A stretch of 64,000 nucleotides of DNA from Luteibacter rhizovicinus (GTDB taxonomy: Bacteria; Pseudomonadota; Gammaproteobacteria; Xanthomonadales; Rhodanobacteraceae): positions 186,001 through 250,000 of the forward strand of contig NZ_SMCS01000003.1 of assembly GCF_004342265.1 (NCBI RefSeq). Reading direction: 5' to 3'. Under the pieces are notes generated by a model, which searched no databases, was not told the DNA's origin, and saw nothing but the letters and a program-made list of their open reading frames with translations. Every line of letters starts with the position of its first letter. Position 1 is the stretch's first letter. A program made the translations under genes and the position numbers. Of the stretch, positions 25,726 through 34,493 are shown in pieces.

Positions 25726-26148
25726 TCAATAGCCGTCGTCGCGCACGTAACGCGTCGTGTAACCGTCGTCGACGACGGTACGGGTCTCGTAGACGCGACG
25801 CTCGACAACTACGGGAGCGCGTTCGTAAACGACCGGGCGGCTATAGACGACCGGCTGGTCGTAGTAAACCGTCTCACGCGGTGCCGTGGCGTTGGCAACG
25901 AGACCGACCACCGCACCGGCAATGATGGCACCGGCGATCCAGCGACCAGCGTTATCGTAGTGACCACCGCCGCGGTAATACCCGCCACCGCCGTGATAAC
26001 CGTAACCGCCGCCGCGATAGTATCCGCCGCCGCCGTGGTAACCGTATCCGCCGCCACGGCCGTGATCCCACGCAAACGCACCGGGTGCGAAAGCCATCAG
26101 GCCCGCGGCGGCAAGCGCGATGGTGGTTTTAAGCAGATGACGTTTCAT
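25726..26148 (-). CDS. Exported glycine/tyrosine/histidine-rich protein with a glycine-zipper segment
   Basis: The 140-residue product has a signal peptide ending GAFA (residue 26). Two 14-residue tandem repeats rich in Gly, Tyr and His follow (residues 34-61). A hydrophobic glycine-zipper stretch (WIAGAIIAGAVVGLV, about 70-84) is followed by a Val/Tyr/Arg-rich tail (VVYSRPVVYERAPVV). The role is unknown. Such proteins are commonly envelope-associated, and the His-rich repeats might bind metal, which is inference. GGAGGT precedes the ATG. Confidence 0.8.
   Translation of the reverse strand: MKRHLLKTTIALAAAGLMAFAPGAFAWDHGRGGGYGYHGGGGYYRGGGYGYHGGGGYYRGGGHYDNAGRWIAGAIIAGAVVGLVANATAPRETVYYDQPVVYSRPVVYERAPVVVERRVYETRTVVDDGYTTRYVRDDGY
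25966..26049 (-). repeat. 42-base tandem repeat inside the Gly/Tyr/His-rich gene
   Basis: Two imperfect 42-base units encode the identical 14-residue peptide GYGYHGGGGYYRGG twice. Synonymous differences between the units show that the repeat is not a recent slip and that the peptide is maintained. Confidence 0.8.
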
Positions 26149-26205
26149 TTTCAGGTGACCTCCGGCTGGTGGTGTAAGCGTCGCGCCAGCGCACTGAATA
26201 GCTAC

Positions 26206-28356
26206 TTAAGGGTTTTTGGCCCAGGGATTCACGAATGGGTGCTTCAACAGCCAGCAACCGTGGATGTCCGCACGACGGGTAAAGTCGAACGGGATACTCG
26301 GACTGCTCCAGTTCTCGATAGAGAAGTGGGGGTCGAGTGCCTCGTGATCAAGCTTGAAACGACGGAAATTGTTAGAGAAAACAATGACGCCATCGGGAAG
26401 AAGGCGCTCTTTGCAAGCCATCAGCAATTTGACGTGGTCGCGCTGGACGTCGAAATCGTCCGCCCGCTTTGAGTTGGAGAAGGTCGGCGGATCGACATAG
26501 ATCAGGCCGTATTGCATGGACCGGTTCTGAATGAACTCCAACGCATCTTCCTGAACCAATCGATGGCGAGTGCCCGTAAAGTCGTTCAGGGCAAGATTCC
26601 GGGACGCCCATTCGAGGTAAGTCGCGGAAAGATCCACGCTGGTCGTGTCGCGCGCGCCACCCGCTGCCGCGTAAACGCTGGCGGTGGCCGTATAGGCGAA
26701 AAGGTTCAGGAAATGCTTGCCGGCGGCAAGTTCCCGGATCTTCGCGCGAACCAGGCGGTGATCGATGAAAAGACCGGTATCCAGATAGTCGGTGAGGTTA
26801 ACCAGGAAACGCAGCCCACCCTCGCCCACCTCGATAAACTCGCCCTTCTGGTCGAACTGCCCGTACTTCGAACCGCCCTTCCCGCGCTCGCGCGTTTTGA
26901 CCGCCACGCGATCGCGCGGTACGCCGAGCACATCGCCGGCCACGCGCGCGATCTCGCGCATGCGGGTCCGGGCCACGTCCACCGGCACGTCGTCCGGTGC
27001 TTTGTATTCCTGGATGTGCAACCAGTCGCCATACACGTCGATGGCGGCGGCGTATTCGGGCAGGTCCTGGTCGTACGCGCGATAGCATTCGATGCCTTCG
27101 CGGGTCAGGCGCTTGCGCAGGTGACGCACGTTCTTTTCCAGCCGGTTGCGCAGCATTTCCGCGCCCGCCGACAACGGCTTCTGTTCGCGTGGCGGCGCGT
27201 CGTGGGCGTTGAGTTCGAACGTGAGCAGCGGTGTTTCGAGCGCACCGTTGTACAGCGCGTAACGCTTGTCGGGACGCAGGCGGAGCGCACGGCCCAGCTC
27301 TTCGTCGCCGGCGAGTACGGCAGCACGCCAACCCTTGAAACGATCGCGCAGGGTCTGGCCGAAGGCGCTGTAAAGCGCCGGCAGTTCGGCACGGTCGCCC
27401 AGGCGTTCGCCGTACGGCGGATTGGTGATGACCAGTCCGCGCGGCATCTCCGGCGGCGGCTCGATATGCGCCGCGTCGCGGCGTTCCAGATGCAGGAAGC
27501 CCGCCACGCCCGCCACCTGGGCGTTGAGCTTGGTCGTCTGCACCATTTTCGGATCGGAATCGCTGCCGAAGAATACCGGCCGCAGGTTGCGCAGGCCTTC
27601 GTCGGCGCGGGTACGCGCTTCCATGAACAGCTCACGCCATATCTGGATGTCGTGCTTCAGCCAGCCAAGGAAACCGAAGTATTCCCTGCGCAGGCCGGGT
27701 GCGACGTCGGCCACCATCAGGGCGCCCTCGATCAGCAGCGTGCCCGAACCGCACATCGGATCGACCAGCGCGCCGCCTTCGGCATAGATGGCCGGCCACA
27801 GGCTGCGCATCAGCATGGCGGCGGCGAGGTTTTCCTTCAGCGGCGCCTCGCCCTGCACTTCGCGCCAGCCGCGACGGTGCAGCGGCAGGCCGGAGAGATC
27901 GATGGACAGCGTGGCGCGGTCGCGGCGCAGACGCAGGTTGATGCGTACGTCCGGTTCCTGCGGGTCGACATCGGGGCGCGCGCCGATGCGGTCGCGGAAC
28001 TGGTCGACGACGGCGTCCTTCACCTTCAGCGCGATGTACTGGCTATGCGTGAGCTTGCTCTGCGCGGTGACCGCATCGACCGCCATCGTGCCATGCGGCG
28101 CCAGGTGCTCCGCCCAGTCGATCGCCTGGACGCCCTCGTACAGTGCCTCCGGGTCGGCGGCGTCGAATTCGGCCAGCGGCATCAGGATACGACTGGCCAG
28201 CCGCGACCACAGGCAAGCCCGGTAAGCGGTGGTCAACGTGCCGGAGAAATGCACACCGGCCAGCGCCTCGCGGACATCTTCCGCGCCCAGGGCGGCCAGT
28301 TCGTCGCGCAGCAGGTATTCAAGGCCCTTCGGGCAGGTCGCGAAGAAGGCGGTCAT
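26206..28356 (-). CDS. rlmL: Bifunctional 23S rRNA methyltransferase RlmKL
   Basis: The 716-residue protein carries out two 23S rRNA modifications: N2-methylation of G2445 (RlmL half) and N7-methylation of G2069 (RlmK half). Visible are an N-terminal THUMP region, then RlmL motifs DPMCGSGTLLIEGAL and ITNPPYGERLGD, and in the C-terminal half the RlmK domain with FLNLFAYTATASVYAA and IYVDPPTFSNSKR. Length and domain order are normal. Its start overlaps the stop of the upstream hydrolase gene by four bases. Confidence 0.95.
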   Translation of the reverse strand: MTAFFATCPKGLEYLLRDELAALGAEDVREALAGVHFSGTLTTAYRACLWSRLASRILMPLAEFDAADPEALYEGVQAIDWAEHLAPHGTMAVDAVTAQSKLTHSQYIALKVKDAVVDQFRDRIGARPDVDPQEPDVRINLRLRRDRATLSIDLSGLPLHRRGWREVQGEAPLKENLAAAMLMRSLWPAIYAEGGALVDPMCGSGTLLIEGALMVADVAPGLRREYFGFLGWLKHDIQIWRELFMEARTRADEGLRNLRPVFFGSDSDPKMVQTTKLNAQVAGVAGFLHLERRDAAHIEPPPEMPRGLVITNPPYGERLGDRAELPALYSAFGQTLRDRFKGWRAAVLAGDEELGRALRLRPDKRYALYNGALETPLLTFELNAHDAPPREQKPLSAGAEMLRNRLEKNVRHLRKRLTREGIECYRAYDQDLPEYAAAIDVYGDWLHIQEYKAPDDVPVDVARTRMREIARVAGDVLGVPRDRVAVKTRERGKGGSKYGQFDQKGEFIEVGEGGLRFLVNLTDYLDTGLFIDHRLVRAKIRELAAGKHFLNLFAYTATASVYAAAGGARDTTSVDLSATYLEWASRNLALNDFTGTRHRLVQEDALEFIQNRSMQYGLIYVDPPTFSNSKRADDFDVQRDHVKLLMACKERLLPDGVIVFSNNFRRFKLDHEALDPHFSIENWSSPSIPFDFTRRADIHGCWLLKHPFVNPWAKNP

Positions 28357-28883
28357 GCGGGCTCTCCAGACAGCCCGGCCAGGAAGGCGCGGAACTGGGT
28401 TTCAATAGTAGGCAAAGTCGCGCCCAGACGATGGTCGTCGTCCAGCAGCAGCGCCGGGATGGCCGCCTTGCGGGCGAACGCGATCGCCTCGTCGACCGGA
28501 CAGACCTCGTCGCGATAGCCGTGGATCATGAACGTAGGAACACCTTCGCGGGCGGCGAAAGGCCTGGCGTAGCCCGGAATGCGTGCCGGCAGGGCAAGCA
28601 GGAACAGGCCCGCTACCGGGGTATCGACCGAAGCCAGCCCCGAAACGAAGGCACCCATGCTCGATCCCACCAGCACCGGGGGGACCGGCGAGGCCGCGAT
28701 GGCGGCGCCAAGGCGCGCCAGACGCGGATCGATGCTGCCGGCGTGACCCAGGGCGTCGTCCTCGCGGTAGTCGGGCCGCGTGGTAGACCAGCCGAGCGAT
28801 TCGGCAAGCGCGGCGAGCACGCTGACCTTGGTCGCGTCCGGACCGCTGTCCGAGCCATGGGAAAGGATGATGTGGCCGCGCAT
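28353..28883 (-). CDS. Alpha/beta hydrolase family protein (YqiA/esterase-like)
   Basis: The 176-residue protein begins IILSHGSDSG and has the nucleophile elbow VGSSMG. An acidic residue in GYRDEVCPVD and DDDHRLG near the end supply the rest of a Ser-Asp-His triad. It is a small single-domain hydrolase of unknown substrate. ATG 28883 is chosen; an upstream extension would run through a REPIN. It overlaps rlmL by four bases, so both are on one transcript, but the functional link is unclear. Confidence 0.82.
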   Translation of the reverse strand: MRGHIILSHGSDSGPDATKVSVLAALAESLGWSTTRPDYREDDALGHAGSIDPRLARLGAAIAASPVPPVLVGSSMGAFVSGLASVDTPVAGLFLLALPARIPGYARPFAAREGVPTFMIHGYRDEVCPVDEAIAFARKAAIPALLLDDDHRLGATLPTIETQFRAFLAGLSGEPA

Positions 28884-28951
28884 GGCGGTCTCCGTACGCG
28901 GGATGACTGCGTATGGTAGCAAACGGCCAGCGCGAGCTTCGGGCAGGAAGT

Positions 28952-29090
28952 TGTAGGAGCCCGCTTGCGGGCGAAAGCCAACGGAGCGGCTATGCTGTGC
29001 GTGACATCCGCAGCCAGTAGATCGGGCTTGCGAAGGTGAGCATCCGTCTTCCTCGCCCTGTTGGCTTTCGCCCGCAAGCGGGCTCCTACA
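28952..29090 (+). repeat. REPIN-like doublet 2
   Basis: This 139-bp element has the same outer REP arms as 15530-15668 (TGTAGGAGCCCGCTTGCGGG and its inverse) and an almost identical interior in the same orientation. Its two arms are still fully complementary, which suggests a young copy. It fills the gap between the hydrolase (minus) and amidase (plus) genes. Confidence 0.85.
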
Positions 29091-29121
29091 CTCAGGTGCG
29101 GCCCGTGAGAGACTTGCGACC

Positions 29122-29673
29122 ATGCCACCGATCCAGCACACCCCCCTACCCTACGAGCTGCTCCTGCCCACCCGCGCACCGGGCGACATCGACCTGATCG
29201 TCGTCCATTGCACCGAGCTGCCGGATCTCGCCATCGCTCGCGAATATGGCGAGAAAGCACACTACGAGAGCGGCGTGGGTCACAGCGGTCATTACTATGT
29301 CGACCGCGACGGCACGACGCTGTGTTACGTCGACCCGCTGCGGGTCGCCAACCACACGCGCGGATACAACCCGCGATCCATCGGTATCGAGCTGGTGAAC
29401 ACGGGGCGCTATCCCGACTGGTTCCATTCCGCGCGGCAGGTCATGACCGAGCCCTACCCCGACGTACAGATCGACGCCCTGTCGAGCCTGCTCGCCGACC
29501 TTCGGACGCGCTTCCCGGGTATCCGCCTCATCGCCGGCCACGAGGATCTCGACGTCGCCACGGTGCCCGCCAGCGACGACCCCTCGCGAGAAGTCCCGCG
29601 CAAGCGCGATCCGGGCCCGATGTTCCCGTGGGATGCCGTGCTCGAGCGCTCTGGCCTTGAGCGCTCGCCCTGA
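29122..29673 (+). CDS. N-acetylmuramoyl-L-alanine amidase, AmpD-like
   Basis: The 183-residue Amidase_2 protein cleaves the bond between N-acetylmuramic acid and the stem peptide. Candidate zinc ligands are the His in VVHCTE, the His in AGHEDLD and the Asp in RDPGPMFPW, in the order found in AmpD. The segments HYYVDRDGT and SIGIELVN also match. There is no signal peptide, so a cytoplasmic wall-recycling role is likelier than a secreted lytic one, but identity with AmpD itself is not certain. Confidence 0.85.
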   Translation: MPPIQHTPLPYELLLPTRAPGDIDLIVVHCTELPDLAIAREYGEKAHYESGVGHSGHYYVDRDGTTLCYVDPLRVANHTRGYNPRSIGIELVNTGRYPDWFHSARQVMTEPYPDVQIDALSSLLADLRTRFPGIRLIAGHEDLDVATVPASDDPSREVPRKRDPGPMFPWDAVLERSGLERSP

Positions 29674-29729
29674 GGCACAGCCGCTATACTCCGAACCCTT
29701 CGAACGTATCCGCTCCAGGGGCTAATCGC

Positions 29730-30596
29730 ATGTCGGACAACCACGTCGCCGAACTCGTCGACCTGCTCGAACTCGAACGGCTGGAAGACAACCTCTTCCG
29801 CGGACAGAGTCGCGATATCGGCACCCGTTACGTGTTCGGAGGCCAGGTGCTCGGGCAGGCGCTTTCCGCCGCCCAGCGCACGGTCGACCCGAAACGCGAG
29901 GCCCATTCGTTGCACGCGTATTTCCTGCGTGCCGGCGACATCAACGCCCCCATCGTCTACAGCGTCGAGCGCACGCGCGACGGCGGTTCGTTCTCCTCGC
30001 GTCGCGTCGTGGCGATCCAGCACGGCCAGCCGATCCTCAATGGCTCGGTGTCGTTCCAGGAACCGGAAGCAGGTTTCGAGCACCAGCTATCGATGCCCGA
30101 AGTGCCTGCGCCCGAAGACATCGAACCGATGCACCCGCTGTCCGCCGAAAAACTCGCCGCTCTTCCGGAAAAGATGCAGCGCTGGCTCGGCATCGACGGA
30201 CCGTTCGAGTTTCGCCACGTATGGCCGCGCGACGAGATCAAGCCGGCGAAGCGTCCGCCTTATCAGCACATCTGGTTCCGCCTGACGGCGCCCATCGGCG
30301 ACTCGTCCGCGCTGCATCGCTCGTTGCTGGCTTATGCGTCGGACTTCCATCTGATCGGCACGGCCACCCTGCCCCACGGCCTTTCCTATCTCAGCCACAA
30401 CATGCAGATGGCCAGCCTGGACCATGCCCTGTGGTTCCATCGTCCGTTCCGTATCGACGAATGGCTGCTGTATTCGTTCGACAGCCCGACGACGCAGGGA
30501 TCGCGCGGACTGGCGCGCGGCATGATCTATACCCGCGACGGCCGCCTGGTGGCGTCGACCGCGCAGGAAGGCCTGATCCGCATCCGGCCGGACTGA
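29730..30596 (+). CDS. tesB: Acyl-CoA thioesterase II TesB
   Basis: TesB hydrolyses acyl-CoA to free fatty acid and CoA. The 288-residue double-hotdog protein has the family motifs: the N-terminal LELERLEDNLFRG, YVFGGQVLGQAL, SLHAYFLRAGD, and the C-terminal SLDHALWFHRPFR with GLARGMIYTRDG. CAGGGG precedes the ATG. Length is standard. The LysR gene follows after 15 bases and may be co-transcribed. Confidence 0.95.
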   Translation: MSDNHVAELVDLLELERLEDNLFRGQSRDIGTRYVFGGQVLGQALSAAQRTVDPKREAHSLHAYFLRAGDINAPIVYSVERTRDGGSFSSRRVVAIQHGQPILNGSVSFQEPEAGFEHQLSMPEVPAPEDIEPMHPLSAEKLAALPEKMQRWLGIDGPFEFRHVWPRDEIKPAKRPPYQHIWFRLTAPIGDSSALHRSLLAYASDFHLIGTATLPHGLSYLSHNMQMASLDHALWFHRPFRIDEWLLYSFDSPTTQGSRGLARGMIYTRDGRLVASTAQEGLIRIRPD

Positions 30597-30611
30597 TCCG
30601 GCCCGACGACG

Positions 30612-31511
30612 ATGAGTATCGAACTACGTCACCTTCGTTACTTCATCGCTGTCGCGGACGAATTGCATTTCAGCCGGGCCGCCGAACGGCTCGGTATATC
30701 GCAGCCGCCCCTGAGTCAGCAGATCCGCGATCTCGAACGGATGCTGGGCGTGCGACTGCTAAGACGAACCAACCGGCGCGTCGAACTTACCGACGCCGGC
30801 ACGGTGTATCTCGATGCCGCGCGCGCCATCCTTGCGCAGGTAGAAGAAGCATCGGATCTGGCCCGGCGTGCCGAACGCGGCGAAGTGGGCGAGCTGCGCG
30901 TCGCCTTTACGCGTTCGACGCCGCTGACCGCGATGATTCCACGCGCGATTCTTGCGTTCCGACAGGCCTTCCCCGCCGTGCGCCTGATTCTGGAAGAGCG
31001 CAACACACTGCAACAGATCGAAGCGTTGCTCGACGGCCGCCAGCAGGTCGGCATACTGCGCCCGGCGGACCTGCCCGACATGCTTGTCTCGCAACGCCTG
31101 TTCGCCGATCCGTTGGTGGTGGTGCTGCGTACCGATCATCCGTTACTGGCCGGACGTACGCGGCGCAAACTGGCGATGACCGATCTGGCCGGCGAAGCGT
31201 TCGTCGTATTCGCGTCGTCGGCGGGAACCGGCATTCATCGGCAATTTCTCTCGATGTGCCGGCATGCGGGATTCTCGCCGCGCATCAGTCAGGAAGCCGG
31301 CGAAGCATCGACGATCATCGGACTGGTATCGGCAGGTCTGGGGGTCGCCGTACTCCCATCGTCGCTACGGCACGTCCAGGTCGAAGGCGTCACCTATCTG
31401 CCGATCGCCTCGCCTGAGGCCACCAGCGATGTGCACGTGGTGCATCGTCGCGGAGATACCTCGCCGCTCGTCGCGCATTTCACACGGCTGCTTCTGGCCC
31501 AACGGGACTAA
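30612..31511 (+). CDS. LysR family transcriptional regulator (BenM/CatM-like)
   Basis: The 299-residue regulator has the helix-turn-helix segment DELHFSRAAERLGISQPPLS and a C-terminal effector domain. The N-terminal RHLRYFIAVADE form is typical of the BenM/CatM branch. Its last 32 bases overlap, tail to tail, a convergent MFS transporter gene. Regulation of that transporter is a reasonable guess, but the arrangement is convergent, not divergent. Confidence 0.92.
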   Translation: MSIELRHLRYFIAVADELHFSRAAERLGISQPPLSQQIRDLERMLGVRLLRRTNRRVELTDAGTVYLDAARAILAQVEEASDLARRAERGEVGELRVAFTRSTPLTAMIPRAILAFRQAFPAVRLILEERNTLQQIEALLDGRQQVGILRPADLPDMLVSQRLFADPLVVVLRTDHPLLAGRTRRKLAMTDLAGEAFVVFASSAGTGIHRQFLSMCRHAGFSPRISQEAGEASTIIGLVSAGLGVAVLPSSLRHVQVEGVTYLPIASPEATSDVHVVHRRGDTSPLVAHFTRLLLAQRD

Positions 31512-32772
31512 GCGTCGTGTCGGGCAACGTCCGTAGCTTGAGCGCGATCGCCAGTCCGACCAGTACCAGCACCGACACATAGACTGCGACACCGGGCCAG
31601 CCCCAGCGCGTCCAGGCCAGACCGCCCACGGAACCGGCGATGCTCGAGCCCATGTAATACGAGAAAAGATACAACGACGACCCATGCGCTTTCGCGATAC
31701 CCGCGCGACGCCCGACCCAACTGCTCGCGATCGAATGACCGCCGAAGAACCCGAACGTCAGCAGTGCGATGCCCGCCACGATGGCGACCAGCGACGAACT
31801 CAGGGTCAAAGCCACACCGGCCAGCATCAGGACGAACGAAGTCCACAGCACGCGATCGCGGCCAAGCCGTCCCGCCAGCGAGCCCATCCACGTCGAACTG
31901 CCCACGCCGATGACATACACCATGAAGATCGCACCGACATGCGATTGCGTCAGGCCGAACGGCGGTGCGAGCAGACGAAAGGCGACGTAGTTGTAGACCG
32001 TGACGAACGCGCCCATCAACAGAAAACCTTCGGCGAACAGCCACGGCAGCCCCTTGTCTCGCCACAACGATGCGAACGATCCCGCAAGCGCTTTCGGACT
32101 GGCACGACGCGTTTCGAAAAACTTCGACGCAGGCAGCCAACGCGCCACCAGCCATGCGGCCACCAGCCCGAGTGCGCCGAGCACGCCCACCGCCACGCGC
32201 CACGACGCGTGATCGGCGGCGAAGCCGGAGATCAATCGTCCACCCATGCCGCCAATCGCGTTGCCGCCGATATATAGCCCCATGGCGAAACCGAGCGAAT
32301 CGCTGTGAATCTCCTCGCTGACATAAGTCATCGCCACGGCGGGAAGACCGGCAAGCGTCAGGCCGAGCAGCGCGCGCAAGACAAGAAGGCTGCCCCACGT
32401 CGGCGCTACCGCGGTGAGCAGAACCAGGATCGACGAACCCAGCAGCGACGCAAGCATGATGGGCTTGCGGCCGCGCACATCCGACAACGCGCCGGCGAAG
32501 AGCATCGCCACCGCGAGTACGCCCGTGGTGAATGAGAGCGACAGGCTGCTTACCGCCGCACTGACGCCGAAGGCACGCGAGAAATCGGGCATCAGCGGCT
32601 GCACGCAGTACATCAGACCGAACGTCGCGAAACCGGCCGCGAACAGGGCCAGGTTCGTACGACGGAACGCGGACGTACCGTGGCGGATGCGCTGGTCGTA
32701 CGCGACGGATAGCGGACCGGACGAACCGTCCAAGGGATGTCTCCAGGCCGGGCGCGAAGGCACCCGAGGCAT
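31480..32772 (-). CDS. MFS transporter, YnfM-like
   Basis: This 430-residue inner-membrane protein has about twelve hydrophobic segments and MFS signatures: GALSDVRGRKP between helices 2 and 3, and ALLGLTLAGLPAVAMTYVSEE in the fourth-to-fifth helix region, as in the YnfM/arabinose-efflux-like group. The substrate is unknown. It overlaps the LysR gene end by 32 bases. The first 30 residues are unusually polar, so a later start is possible. Confidence 0.9.
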   Translation of the reverse strand: MPRVPSRPAWRHPLDGSSGPLSVAYDQRIRHGTSAFRRTNLALFAAGFATFGLMYCVQPLMPDFSRAFGVSAAVSSLSLSFTTGVLAVAMLFAGALSDVRGRKPIMLASLLGSSILVLLTAVAPTWGSLLVLRALLGLTLAGLPAVAMTYVSEEIHSDSLGFAMGLYIGGNAIGGMGGRLISGFAADHASWRVAVGVLGALGLVAAWLVARWLPASKFFETRRASPKALAGSFASLWRDKGLPWLFAEGFLLMGAFVTVYNYVAFRLLAPPFGLTQSHVGAIFMVYVIGVGSSTWMGSLAGRLGRDRVLWTSFVLMLAGVALTLSSSLVAIVAGIALLTFGFFGGHSIASSWVGRRAGIAKAHGSSLYLFSYYMGSSIAGSVGGLAWTRWGWPGVAVYVSVLVLVGLAIALKLRTLPDTTLSPVGPEAAV

Positions 32773-32843
32773 CCAAGGTTAGGGGTCGCGGTCCTGGCGA
32801 TCGATATACCGGCGCGTCTGCTTCGATACGTCCGGCGAATGAC

Positions 32844-33326
32844 TCAACGCGCCGTCGTACCGGCCGCGCTGTCCCAGCGAATCGCAGTATCGAGTTCGTC
32901 GGGGGTAAGCATCATCTCGTCCCGCACGAGGGTCTGCCGGGTGGGACCGTCCTTGCGGGCCACCACATGGTCGCCGCTGCGCGCCAGTTCATGGACGCTC
33001 TCCGTGCCCAGCATCGTCGCGGCACGCTCGTTGTCCGTCGCCAGCAGGATCAGCAGCGTCTGCGAATGCTTCGTATCGATGAAGGTCACGCCGCTTGTTG
33101 CGCCGGAAGCCGCCAGGTCTTTCGCGCCGACCGGCACCGCTTTCACGCGTCCCGCCCAGCGCGGCGGCCCGACGAAGCTGTAGCCCGCGGCATCGTCCCG
33201 CCATGCGAATGTCTTCATGGGTTCGGCCTCGGGCGCGCGCGTACCGTGTACGCCGGGTGGAGGGGACGGCGCGGCGCCGGCTCCCAGCGGAAGGGCAAGC
33301 AACAATCCAAGAGTCAGGGCTTTCAT
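32844..33326 (-). CDS. Small secreted protein of unknown function
   Basis: The 160-residue protein from ATG 33326 has a signal peptide (MKALTLGLLLALPLGAGA, cleavage near residue 18). The mature domain of about 140 residues has FAWRDDAAGYSFVGPPRWAG, then TSGVTFIDTKHSQTLLILLA. The pattern of an aromatic pair, FVGPPRW and a hydrophobic strand suggests a small beta-rich periplasmic domain. No family is recognised. An upstream extension to 33386 would add an arginine-rich, unlikely N-terminus. Confidence 0.65.
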   Translation of the reverse strand: MKALTLGLLLALPLGAGAAPSPPPGVHGTRAPEAEPMKTFAWRDDAAGYSFVGPPRWAGRVKAVPVGAKDLAASGATSGVTFIDTKHSQTLLILLATDNERAATMLGTESVHELARSGDHVVARKDGPTRQTLVRDEMMLTPDELDTAIRWDSAAGTTAR

Positions 33327-33385
33327 GGCGCGGCTCCGTCGATGTATCCGGACCTGCAGCCTACGCTCTTGCCGCCCCCGGAACA

Positions 33386-34372
33386 TCAGGCCCCACGATC
33401 GGCGCCCGCTTCTGCCGCCACATGCGGGTCGCCGGCGCTGTCACGGCCGCTCATCCAGGCAAACAGCACGATGCCCGCGACGACAGCCACGGCGCCCAGC
33501 GAGGCAACGGGGCCCGGCAGCGCCTCGTTCAGGAAAACCAGTCCGATGACCGTGGCGAACAGGAGTTCGGCCGCCTGCATCGCTTCGACGGCGGCGAGCG
33601 CGGTCGGCTGGCGTCCGACCATGGCGGTCGCGTGGAAGAAAAGAACCGTTGCGATCACGCCCGACGAAAGCGCGACGCCACCGGCCAGCAGTAACTCGGT
33701 CGACGTGGGCGGACCGACCGTCACCCAGGTAACGGCTGCCAGCAGCAACCAGAGCGGCCAGCTGCACAACGTCATGCCGAACACCCGCTGCACCGCGTTC
33801 AGTTCGGTACCGCTGCGTTCCAGATGCAGAAGGATCATGCGGTTGCCCAGCGGATAGGCGAACGCCGAAAGGATCACCGCACCCACGGCCAGCCATGCGG
33901 CGGTATCGAGCGAACCGTGCGCGTGACCGATCTGCATCGTCATGACGCCCGCCAGAATCAGTGCGCCAACGGCCAGCGCGCGCCAGGACAACCGGCGCCG
34001 CTCGTCGCGATAGATCAGCGGCGCAAGCAAGGGACCGGCGAGCACCGTCGACTGGAAGCTACCCGCGATAAGCCACGCCGGTCCGCTGCTGGCCGCCCAT
34101 GTCAGCGGCACGCCGAACAGCACGAAACCGATGCTGCTCCACAGCCACCATGCACGCGGATGCCGGCGCAGTTCATTGGGTAACGCACCCAGGCCGCCCT
34201 GAAACGGCAGTACGACGGCCAACAGGGGCAACGTAATCAGGTAACGCCCGATCACGGCCCATTGCCAGTGACCGCCGGAACTGACCACGGCACGGTTGAG
34301 GACATAGGTCAGCGTGAAGAAAAGTGCGGAGAGCAGCGCCAGCGCGACGGCCCTCAAGGCGGTGGAGCGCAT
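33386..34372 (-). CDS. EamA/DMT-type multidrug resistance exporter family protein
   Basis: The 328-residue inner-membrane protein has about ten hydrophobic helices in two homologous halves. It matches the putative multidrug-resistance efflux (EmrE, PF13536-type) branch of the drug/metabolite transporter superfamily: [47 protein letters not shown] and [15 protein letters not shown]. The start at ATG 34372 begins directly at the first helix; the frame continues to 34693 but is not membrane-like. The substrate is unknown. Confidence 0.85.
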   Translation of the reverse strand: MRSTALRAVALALLSALFFTLTYVLNRAVVSSGGHWQWAVIGRYLITLPLLAVVLPFQGGLGALPNELRRHPRAWWLWSSIGFVLFGVPLTWAASSGPAWLIAGSFQSTVLAGPLLAPLIYRDERRRLSWRALAVGALILAGVMTMQIGHAHGSLDTAAWLAVGAVILSAFAYPLGNRMILLHLERSGTELNAVQRVFGMTLCSWPLWLLLAAVTWVTVGPPTSTELLLAGGVALSSGVIATVLFFHATAMVGRQPTALAAVEAMQAAELLFATVIGLVFLNEALPGPVASLGAVAVVAGIVLFAWMSGRDSAGDPHVAAEAGADRGA

Positions 34373-34493
34373 GGCTGACCTTCCTTGGACGGACGAGCGT
34401 CGATTGTCGCATACGCGAAATACCCGGCGCCCCTTCAAACGAATGACACACAACTGTGACCCAATGCGCGATATCTCATCCGGGCTTTCTGAT

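Noticed and set aside
26512-28518. A 668-codon open frame on the plus strand opposite rlmL
   Set aside because: It is the antisense shadow of a high-G+C gene. Its peptide is rich in His, Arg, Gln and Val with no domain, while the opposite strand encodes an intact RlmKL.
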